A DNA stretch of 29,098 nucleotides from an uncultured Verrucomicrobia subdivision 3 bacterium. GTDB taxonomy: Bacteria; Verrucomicrobiota; Verrucomicrobiia; Limisphaerales; UBA11358. Positions 7,742-14,519 of this stretch are shown here, piece after piece. Each line of letters opens with the position of its first letter. The first letter of the stretch is position 1. The translations under genes were made by a program, and so were the position numbers. Below the pieces are notes generated by a model, which did no database searches, was not told the DNA's origin, and worked only from the letters and a program-made list of their open reading frames with translations. The stretch is from positions 1 through 29,098 of the forward strand of contig CAIOUK010000183.1 of NCBI GenBank assembly GCA_903861445.1, written 5' to 3'.

Positions 7742-7850
7742 TTATTGTGACGTCACGCGGAAAAAGCGTTGGTTGTCCGAGGTGGCGCTGGTGTTGGTGA
7801 AGTTGAAGGGTGCGATGTTAGTGTAAATGGAAGTCCAATTGGTCGAGTCA
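7742..7850 (-). other. Frameshifted 3' end of YHYH-2
   Basis: In the annotated frame the text after 'VVQVTTNLT' becomes low-complexity and stops at 7753. In the adjacent frame it continues 'NWTSIYTNIAPFNF' and ends 'DNQRFFRV', a C-terminal module of the same type as in YHYH-3 ('TTNLTSWSVL', 'KRFYRV'). It stops at TAA 7742-7744. The break falls around 7841-7850, where a family-typical 'TNLTDSTNWTS' would be expected; a 4-nt deletion would explain it. It could be a real mutation or a base error in the assembly. Confidence 0.7.
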
Positions 7851-10800
7851 GATTGGTTGTCACCTGCACGACATAGCTGGAACCGGCCGTGCCGGTCACG
7901 CTGAAGCTGAACTTGCCGCCGGCATAACTGGACGAGGCGAGCGTGGCGTTCTCGGCGTAGTTCGTGCCCACATAAAACGACACCTTCAATGCCAGTCCGT
8001 AGTTCGTGCCGTCCACAAAATCGCTGAACTGATAATCACTGCTGTTGCTGGCGGAGCGAACTGTTGCCGTATAATTGGTTCCGGCCAGCGATGCCGTTCC
8101 GGTGTCCATCGTATAAAGCGTTTCGTTATTGGTGCTGCTGATGCTGTTGGACTGCACGGATGAATTCCAGACAATTTTCGGCGAAAAACGAAACCCAACG
8201 CCCGTGATGCCAAACTTGATGCTGTTGGTGGCGATGCCGCTGGCGGCAGACAGCAGCGTGGCGGAAAAATTGGCGCCCTCGAACGCATTCACAAAATTGC
8301 CATCACCGCCGTTGTAGCCGCTGTCCACGCCCAGATGCACATAACGGTTCACGCTGCCGTAATTGTCGAGGAGCGTGAACACGGGGCTGGCGTTGCTGGC
8401 GGAATAAGCCGACATCGTCAGCCGCACCACCACCGTCAGGCCGCTGGCGTTGTCCGTAAAAGCATAGTCCTGCGTGCCAGTCGAACCGAGCGTGATCAGT
8501 GAATTGGTTGAAGTCTGGGTCACCGTGTAATTACTGGCGCCGCTCGTATTGGTGATGGTCAAAGTTCCTTGATTGGTGGTGACGCGATAATTTCCCAGCT
8601 TGCTGCCAGGATCGTTCAGCATGACGAGGATCGCATAGCTGCCCGCCGGGCTGTTGGTCGTGGCGGTCGTGGAGTAATTGGCGGTGATGCTGTCGTTGTT
8701 TTGCAAACCGGCGAGCAGGCCGGTGAACACCGGATTTGTCACGCCGTAGGCGCGGGAAAAATTACTGGCAGTCACCGTCAAAACGGCGGAAGTGACGGTC
8801 AACGTGCCGTTCGTGAACGTGAAGGTGTAGTTTGACGACGTGAGCGAGCCGATGGTGTTCGTGATGACGTAGCTGCCGGGCGCGCTATTGGTGGTCGCGG
8901 AGGTGGTGAGCAAGGGGCTGCCGGTGAGTCCGCTGGTGGCCAGCGTCTGGCCGTTGGTGAAACCGGTGTAGCTGGCGGTGAACGCGGGATTCGTCGCCCC
9001 ATAGGCGCGCGCGCTGGCATCGGCACTCACGAGCAGGGTGGCCTGGATGATGGTCAGTCCGCCGTTGATGATGGTCACGTTGTAGTTGCCCAGTTTGCCG
9101 CCCGGATCATTGACGCCGGGCACGACGGGGTAAAGTCCCGGCGAACTGTTCGTGGTGGCCGCGCAGGCAAAAGTCTCGGTGAAAACATCGCCGGCCACGG
9201 CTCCCAGCAGTGTGCCGGTGAAGACCGGGATGGCCGTGCCGTAGGCTTGCAGAAAATTGTCCGCCGCCACGAACAGCGCCGCCTTGGAAATCGTCAGCGT
9301 GCCGCCGTTCGTCGTCACGGCGTAGTTGCCCAGCTTGCTGCCGGGATCGGTGAAGGTCGGGGTGATGGAATAATTTCCCGGTGCGCTGTTCGTCGTGGCG
9401 ACGGTCGCGCCAGCGAGGGTGATGCTGTCATTGTTTTTCAAGCCGGTGAGCGAGCCGGTGAAAACGGGATTCGTCGCGCCGTAGGTGCGGTTGGTGGAAT
9501 TCAGTGTCACGCTCAACGCCGTTTGCGTCACCGTCAAACTGGCGTTGACCAGCGCGAAGGAATAGTTCGCCGCCGTCAGCGTGCCGAGAGAATTGGTGAT
9601 GACATACGAACCAACGGCGCTGTTGGTCGTCGCGCTGTTGGTGAGTGCGGGCGCGCCGCTGACGCCGCTGCTGGCGAAATTTTGGCCGTTGGTGAAACCG
9701 GTGTAGGTGACGGTGAAGGTCGGGTTCGTCGCGCCATAGGCACGCGTGGCGGCGTTGGCGGCGACCGTCAGCACAGCCTGCGTCACAGTCAGCGAAGCGG
9801 CGTTGGTGGTGACGGTGTAATTGCCCAGCCGCGTGCCAGAGTCGTTCAATGTAGGCGTGATGGCATAACTTCCCGGCGCGCTGTTGGTGGTGGCCGTGCA
9901 GGAAAAATTTCCCGAGATGGCATCCGCCGCGACGAACCCGCTCAAGCTGCCGGTGAACACCGGATTGGTTGCTCCGTAGCTGCGCGTGACTGCGTTGGGC
10001 GAAACGGAAGCGGCGGCTTTGTTGATCGTCAGCGTAAAAGAATTGGTCGCGCTCAACGCCGGGCTGCCGTTGTCCGTGGCGATAACCCGCACGGTGTAGC
10101 TGCTGGCAATCGTGCCGCCGTTGGTCGCATCCACCGTTGTGGCGGAAAACGTGCGCGTGGCGCTGTTGAAGGCAATGCCGGTGTTCGTCAGCGCGGAACT
10201 GCTCGCGGTGTAACTCAAGGTTTGTCCCGCATCGGCGTCGGTGAAAACATTGGTGGCGAACGTGAAACTGAAACTGCCGCCATAAGTCGCGGTTTGGGTC
10301 GAAATGGGATTCGCCACGACCGGCGCGGTATTCGCGACCAAAAATGAAATCACATTGGTCTGCGCGACCACGCCGCTCTCGCCGCCGGTGGCATCGTAAG
10401 TGGCGAGCGCCGTGCGCGTGATGCGGGCGTAAGCCGTCCCGCTGGTCGTCGGATTCGTGTAGGTGGTGGAACTCGACACGCCCGCGCTGGCGGCGAGTCC
10501 GGTGCGCTGCGTCGCCCAATTGACATTGTTCGACGAGCTTTCCACCTGATACGTCCCGCCCTCGGTGGAACTCCAGGTTAGGGTCACGACGTAGTTGGTG
10601 TTGATGGAATTCGAGTTGATCGTCAGCGCCGCGTCCGCCGCGCCGAGAAAATTCGTCGTCACCGCTTCGCCGATGCTGCTGACGGAGCCGCCGCTGGCCG
10701 CGCCGTAATACTCATAGGCGATGGCAAAGGGATAGGCCGAGTTGCCGCTGGCATCAATATCAAGAAAGTAAGCGTAGGTGCCGCCGGGAAATTCCGGCGT

Positions 10801-11865
10801 GACGCAATACCGGCCGTTATATTCATCGAGGTCAAACGTGTTCGTGCCCATGACATATTTCTGGCCGGTGGCGGAATTCGTCAGGTCGCCGTAATAGGAA
10901 TAATCTTCCGCGTAAGTGCCGAGCGTGTTTGTGCCGCTCACGGACGCGCGGGCTTGGGTGGTGGTGGTCGAATAACCACCGCCAAAATGCGCCTGCCGGA
11001 ATCGCGCATACCAGGCCGGAATCGTCGTCAGGTTGTTCGTCAGATTATCCGTGCCGTTTTGGCCGTCGCGCTGGACGTAGCCGCTGACCATGCGGCGCAC
11101 GCCGCTGCTGGCGTTGTTGCTGATGCTGTAACCGTAAGGTCCGTAAATCGGATAGCCGTCATACGCCCAGCCGACGATGGGCGAGTGCGCGAGATTGGTG
11201 CTGGCGCTTTCGGAATAATTCTTGGTTGAAGAATTAAAATCCACATGGTCGCCAAGCTGGTAACGCAGGGCGATAGGTTGCTGGTGGGTGTGATAAACGC
11301 CTGACGGGTTTTGGTGGCCTAGGCCGTAGTCGAAGTTGTAATCCTCGCCGATCGGCGCATTGCGATGCCAGTAATAAGTTCCCTGATTGTGCGGCCCGCT
11401 GACGACGCTTGAGTTCGTTGGATTCCAAGCTTTGCCGTCGGTGAAATTGAAAACGGCAATCCCGTCCACATACAAACCGGAATAGCCTGTGCCGGAAATG
11501 GTCTTTGTGCCGGATTGCACGGCGGGTGTGCGCGGAAAGCGGTTGATCAAATGTTGGTTCGTCGGCGAGAAGTTGCCGGGAACGCCCTGCGGATTCAACC
11601 ACGGCCCGGTGACGTAGCTCGGCAAATCCGGCGCGCGCACATAGACCCAGCTCGCCGAGTAAAGCACCTGCGCGATGTCCGCGTAGGCCGGCACGGACTG
11701 GTTGTTCCACGTCGTCACCGACGTGCCGCTGGTGCGGTTGGCCGTGGTGGTGTAAGTGCGGGCGTATTGGCTGGAATAATCCGTGAGCCACGAAGTGAGT
11801 TGCGGGTCGGCAAAAACTTTGGCGGTGGTCAATACTGCCATCGCAATCAGGTAAATTTTTTTCAT
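7753..11865 (-). CDS. YHYH-domain protein with Ig/cadherin-like and six MBG repeats (YHYH-2), C-terminus frameshifted
   Basis: The 1370-residue secreted protein starts with the signal peptide MKKIYLIAMAVLTTAKVFA. Residues 20-400 are a YHYH domain in which the signature reads YHTH (191-194, 'VYHTHQQP'). A fibronectin-like stretch ('WSSTEGGTYQVES') follows, then a cadherin/CADG-like domain (about 512-615), six MBG-type repeats (about 615-1100) and a C-terminal region I do not recognise. An upstream in-frame GTG at 11874 is possible, but ATG 11865 begins the signal peptide. The last 30 or so residues are Pro/Ser/Thr-rich and unlike a family end. The next frame encodes 'NWTSIYTNIAPFNF' and ends 'RFFRVTSQ' at 7742, so a frameshift lies near 7841-7850. 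It is probably co-transcribed with YHYH-3, 67 nt upstream. MBG repeats suggest a cell-surface or extracellular stalk. Confidence 0.85.
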   Translation of the reverse strand: MKKIYLIAMAVLTTAKVFADPQLTSWLTDYSSQYARTYTTTANRTSGTSVTTWNNQSVPAYADIAQVLYSASWVYVRAPDLPSYVTGPWLNPQGVPGNFSPTNQHLINRFPRTPAVQSGTKTISGTGYSGLYVDGIAVFNFTDGKAWNPTNSSVVSGPHNQGTYYWHRNAPIGEDYNFDYGLGHQNPSGVYHTHQQPIALRYQLGDHVDFNSSTKNYSESASTNLAHSPIVGWAYDGYPIYGPYGYSISNNASSGVRRMVSGYVQRDGQNGTDNLTNNLTTIPAWYARFRQAHFGGGYSTTTTQARASVSGTNTLGTYAEDYSYYGDLTNSATGQKYVMGTNTFDLDEYNGRYCVTPEFPGGTYAYFLDIDASGNSAYPFAIAYEYYGAASGGSVSSIGEAVTTNFLGAADAALTINSNSINTNYVVTLTWSSTEGGTYQVESSSNNVNWATQRTGLAASAGVSSSTTYTNPTTSGTAYARITRTALATYDATGGESGVVAQTNVISFLVANTAPVVANPISTQTATYGGSFSFTFATNVFTDADAGQTLSYTASSSALTNTGIAFNSATRTFSATTVDATNGGTIASSYTVRVIATDNGSPALSATNSFTLTINKAAASVSPNAVTRSYGATNPVFTGSLSGFVAADAISGNFSCTATTNSAPGSYAITPTLNDSGTRLGNYTVTTNAASLTVTQAVLTVAANAATRAYGATNPTFTVTYTGFTNGQNFASSGVSGAPALTNSATTNSAVGSYVITNSLGTLTAANYSFALVNASLTVTQTALSVTLNSTNRTYGATNPVFTGSLTGLKNNDSITLAGATVATTNSAPGNYSITPTFTDPGSKLGNYAVTTNGGTLTISKAALFVAADNFLQAYGTAIPVFTGTLLGAVAGDVFTETFACAATTNSSPGLYPVVPGVNDPGGKLGNYNVTIINGGLTIIQATLLVSADASARAYGATNPAFTASYTGFTNGQTLATSGLTGSPLLTTSATTNSAPGSYVITNTIGSLTSSNYTFTFTNGTLTVTSAVLTVTASNFSRAYGVTNPVFTGLLAGLQNNDSITANYSTTATTNSPAGSYAILVMLNDPGSKLGNYRVTTNQGTLTITNTSGASNYTVTQTSTNSLITLGSTGTQDYAFTDNASGLTVVVRLTMSAYSASNASPVFTLLDNYGSVNRYVHLGVDSGYNGGDGNFVNAFEGANFSATLLSAASGIATNSIKFGITGVGFRFSPKIVWNSSVQSNSISSTNNETLYTMDTGTASLAGTNYTATVRSASNSSDYQFSDFVDGTNYGLALKVSFYVGTNYAENATLASSSYAGGKFSFSVTGTAGSSYVVQVTTNLTRPIGLPFTLTSHPSTSPTPAPPRTTNAFSA
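8550..10020 (-). repeat. Six tandem MBG-type protein repeats (about 245 bp each)
   Basis: Each unit of about 80 residues begins with a variant of 'LTVAANAATRAYGATNPTFT' and contains 'TTNSAPGSYAITP' and 'LGNYTVTTN'. Six 'YG.T.P.FT' cores are visible. The units diverge at DNA level, so this is an old protein-repeat array and not a recent tandem duplication. Alternate units resemble each other ('YTGFTNGQ' in repeats 2 and 5; 'GLKNNDSIT' or 'GLQNNDSIT' in 3 and 6), suggesting expansion by blocks of about three repeats. Confidence 0.85.
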
Positions 11866-11932
11866 GCGGCGCACGCTTTAGATTTTGGAAAAATAGTTTG
11901 GATTATAATTTGAATCAAAAACATTTTTGTCG

Positions 11933-13708
11933 TCAATTCACCGTGAAATAACTCGTAAGGGTGTAAGGTGGCGGGCCGGAGTTGAAGGTAACGACAATCG
12001 TCTGCGCGCCGGTCGGCGTGTAGCCGGTGGGAATCGTGAATAGCGCCACCACGCTGCCTTGCACCGTGTAGGTCGTGCTGCTGGCCGTGATGCTGCCCAC
12101 GGTGACGCTGGTGATGGGGGCATTGGCGGGCGGAGCACTGGCTGGATAACTGCCGCCGGTGGGCAGCGTGATGGTCAGTTGCACCGTCTGGCCGCGACTA
12201 GCCGCGCCGCCCGGAGCGACGCAGTTGGTGGCGAAAAGCGTCGTGCCCGCGCTGTCAAAACTCGCGCTGGAACTGCGGCCAACCCGGTAAAAACGTTTGT
12301 CGAGCGAAGTAACATTCGTGTAGCCGCCGCTGGTTTGGTTTGGCGTCACGCCGTTCGCGAGCACGCTCCACGAAGTCAGATTTGTCGTCGCCTCAACCTG
12401 ATAAGTGCCGCCTTCCACCGCGCTCCAAGTCAAAGTGACTTTTCCGCTACCGATGCTTGGTGAACTCAATGTTGCAGACAAATTGGTGCCGCCGAGAAAA
12501 TTGGTGACGACCGTTTCCGTGATTGCCGACACCGCGCCGCCGCTCGGCGTGCCGTAGTAGCCGCGTCCGATGTTGTAGGGAAACACCGGCGTTCCGTTGC
12601 TGCTGATGCTGACAAAGTAGGCGTAAGTGCCGCCGGGAAATTCCGGCGTGACGCACCAGCGTCCGTTGTATTCATCGAGGTCAAACGTGTTCGTGCCAGA
12701 CGCGTAGCCGAGGTCGCCGAGATAATCATTGTCCTCCATGTAACGTCCCAGCGGATAACTGGTGCTGACGTTCGGGCCGACCTGATTGGAGCTGACATTG
12801 AACAGTCGCGCCGACCATTTTGGAATCGTCGAGCGTCCGTTCGCCGTGAGATTGCTCGTGCCGTATTGGCCGTTGCGCAAAACGTAGCCGGAAATCATCC
12901 GCCGGATGCCGCTGCTGGCGTTGTTGGAAACGCTGTAACCGTAAGGCCCGTAAATCGGATAACCGTCCGCGACCCAGCCGAGAATCGGCGAATGTTTCGT
13001 CGCCGTGTTGGTGGACTCGGTGTAAATCTTCGTCGTCGCGTTGAAGTCTACGTGGTCGCCGAGTTGGTAGCGCAACGCGGGTGGATTCGCGTGATAATGA
13101 TACTGGCCGCCGGCCTGATGCGCGTTGTTCGGGTCGAAGCTCGCGCCTTCGTTCACATACGCATCGCGGTTCCAATAGCCGGTGATGTTCTGCGCATCCA
13201 CATTGGAAACCGTGCTGTAAGTATAGGCGTCCCAACTATTGAACATCGCCGCGCCATCCACAAAATAACCAATCGCGCCGCCGCCATTGGAAGTCTTGGT
13301 GGACGGCATGGCGGGACTGCGTGGCAGGCGATACAAGGTTTTCTGGTTCGTCGGCCAATTCGGAAACGCCTGCGTGTGCTGCGCATTCAGATACCACGGC
13401 CCCATCACAAAACTGCCCAGCCCGGTGCTGCGGATATAAACCCAGTTGCTCGACGAATAAACTTCCTGCACGCCGCAATAGACAGGTGACGCCTGAATTG
13501 TCGTGCCGTTCGTCCACATCGTCAGCGAAACCCCGTTCGTGCGCGAAACATCATTGGTATAGATGCGCGCGTATTTGCCGGCATAAGTGGTGAACCACGA
13601 GTTCGTGCGCGGGTCGGCCGCCTGGACACTGGTAATAAACGCAAACCAAAGCCCCGCACATACGACCGCGTTACGCATGGAAGATGAATTTAGGTGTGAA
13701 CTTTTCAT
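11933..13708 (-). CDS. YHYH-domain secreted protein with C-terminal extension (YHYH-3)
   Basis: The 591-residue paralogue of YHYH-1 has the same order of motifs: 'YCGVQEVYSSSNWVYIRSTGLG', 'QYHYHANP' (YHYH at 203-206), 'DGYPIYGPYGY' and 'DLDEYNGRWCVTPEFPGGTYAYF'. A C-terminal extension adds a 'WSAVEGGTYQVEATTNLTSW' module ending 'KRFYRVG' and a final beta-rich Gly/Pro/Thr segment. ATG 13708 gives ten extra residues before 'MRNAVVCAGLWFAFITSVQA', the obvious signal peptide. Promoter site C points to 13708, while 13678 is an alternative start. The gene diverges from the two-component operon and probably continues into YHYH-2. The function is unknown; export and metal binding are inferred from family features. 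Confidence 0.9.
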   Translation of the reverse strand: MKSSHLNSSSMRNAVVCAGLWFAFITSVQAADPRTNSWFTTYAGKYARIYTNDVSRTNGVSLTMWTNGTTIQASPVYCGVQEVYSSSNWVYIRSTGLGSFVMGPWYLNAQHTQAFPNWPTNQKTLYRLPRSPAMPSTKTSNGGGAIGYFVDGAAMFNSWDAYTYSTVSNVDAQNITGYWNRDAYVNEGASFDPNNAHQAGGQYHYHANPPALRYQLGDHVDFNATTKIYTESTNTATKHSPILGWVADGYPIYGPYGYSVSNNASSGIRRMISGYVLRNGQYGTSNLTANGRSTIPKWSARLFNVSSNQVGPNVSTSYPLGRYMEDNDYLGDLGYASGTNTFDLDEYNGRWCVTPEFPGGTYAYFVSISSNGTPVFPYNIGRGYYGTPSGGAVSAITETVVTNFLGGTNLSATLSSPSIGSGKVTLTWSAVEGGTYQVEATTNLTSWSVLANGVTPNQTSGGYTNVTSLDKRFYRVGRSSSASFDSAGTTLFATNCVAPGGAASRGQTVQLTITLPTGGSYPASAPPANAPITSVTVGSITASSTTYTVQGSVVALFTIPTGYTPTGAQTIVVTFNSGPPPYTLTSYFTVN

Positions 13709-13714
13709 GCGCCG

Positions 13715-13748
13715 ACTTTATGCCAGGCAACCTTAATTGGACATGAAG
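13715..13748 (-). promoter_or_regulatory. Shared regulatory promoter, site C (YHYH-3)
   Basis: Minus strand: CTTCAT, 5 bp, ATTAAG (13732-13748), 11 bp, -10-like TAAAGT (13715-13720), 6 nt, ATG 13708. The sequence TTAAGGTTG directly after the second half-site is identical at sites A, B and C, and its distance to the ATG is the same in all three. Confidence 0.68.
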
Positions 13749-13759
13749 CCAGCCATTTT

Positions 13760-13777
13760 TTGCACACGCGTGTGCAA
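13760..13777. promoter_or_regulatory. Perfect 18-bp palindrome between divergent promoters
   Basis: TTGCACACGCGTGTGCAA is a perfect inverted repeat with no spacer, lying between sites C and D and flanked by T-rich DNA. It is the kind of target bound by a dimeric repressor or activator, distinct from the direct-repeat boxes. No candidate regulator for it is visible in the window. Confidence 0.5.
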
Positions 13778-13784
13778 TTTTTAT

Positions 13785-13818
13785 CTTCATCTTCTCTTAA
13801 GGTATGGGCTGCAAGAAT
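13785..13818 (+). promoter_or_regulatory. Shared regulatory promoter, site D (two-component operon)
   Basis: Plus strand: CTTCAT, 5 bp, CTTAAG (13785-13801), 11 bp, -10-like AAGAAT (13813-13818). Half-site and -10 spacing equal those of sites A-C, but here the predicted transcript start is about 45 nt before the regulator's ATG at 13869. A site before the regulator's own gene suggests autoregulation. Confidence 0.66.
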
Positions 13819-13868
13819 TCTCACGCTGGCGGATTCGGGCAGTCCGTGTTAAAACTCCGCCGCACCGC

Positions 13869-14519
13869 ATGAGAATCCTGATTGTCGAAGACGAACCCGA
13901 TTTGCTCGCGAGCCTCGCGCAGGCGTTGCGCGAGGAAGGTTACGCCGTGGATACTGCCGACAACGGCGACGACGGCCTCTTCAACGCCGAAGGCACGGAC
14001 TACGACGCCATCGTCCTCGACGTGATGCTGCCTGGATTGGACGGCTGGGAAGTTTTGAAACGTCTCCGCAAAACCAAGAAGACGCCCGTGCTCATGCTCA
14101 CCGCACGCGACCAGACGCGCGACCGCGTAAAGGGCCTCGACACTGGCGCGGATGATTACGTCGTCAAGCCGTTCGACCTCGAAGAAGTTTTCGCCCGTCT
14201 CCGCGCTATTATTCGGCGCAGCGCAAACAAGACCACCAACGTCATCGAAATCGGCGACGTGAAAATTGACACCGCCGCGCGCATCGTCTCTCTCAAAAAC
14301 AAGCCGGTGGAACTCACGGCGCGAGAATATTCGCTCGTGGAATTCCTGGCGCTGCATCGCGGCGAAGTCGTCACGCGCACGCAACTTTACGAGCATCTTT
14401 TCGACGAGAACGAAGATTCGTTTTCCAATCTGCTCGACGTTCACGTTTCCAACGTCCGCAAAAAACTCGGCGCGGAATTCATCGTCACCCGGCGCGGCCA
14501 CGGCTATTGCATCGAATGA
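13869..14519 (+). CDS. OmpR/PhoB-family response regulator (QseB/PmrA/CusR-like)
   Basis: The 216-residue DNA-binding regulator has receiver residues Asp8 in 'IVEDEPD', phospho-acceptor Asp51 in 'IVLDVMLPGLDGW', Thr78 and Lys100 in 'VVKPFDL'. A winged-helix output domain (about 125-216) contains 'ELTAREYSLVEFL' and 'SNVRKKLGAEFIVTRRGHGYCI'. This group commonly controls metal, envelope or polymyxin-type stress genes and binds direct repeats, which fits the four boxes in this window. It overlaps the kinase gene by ATGA. The frame is open upstream to 13737, but ATG 13869 starts exactly at the receiver fold, so it is preferred. Direct evidence that it binds the boxes is lacking. Confidence 0.95.
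   Translation: MRILIVEDEPDLLASLAQALREEGYAVDTADNGDDGLFNAEGTDYDAIVLDVMLPGLDGWEVLKRLRKTKKTPVLMLTARDQTRDRVKGLDTGADDYVVKPFDLEEVFARLRAIIRRSANKTTNVIEIGDVKIDTAARIVSLKNKPVELTAREYSLVEFLALHRGEVVTRTQLYEHLFDENEDSFSNLLDVHVSNVRKKLGAEFIVTRRGHGYCIE

Noticed and set aside
8550..10020. CRISPR-like array
   Set aside because: The repeats are about 245 bp, divergent and in one reading frame; they encode protein repeats.
9247..10347. 366-residue open frame on the plus strand inside the MBG-repeat region
   Set aside because: It is the antisense of the YHYH-2 repeats; Arg/Gly-rich composition without any recognisable domain, and the opposite strand encodes clear repeats.
11866..11932. Separate promoter for YHYH-2 (TATAAT present at about 11903)
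   Set aside because: No -35 element lies at a suitable distance and the shared box is absent. Read-through from YHYH-3 is simpler, though a weak promoter cannot be excluded.
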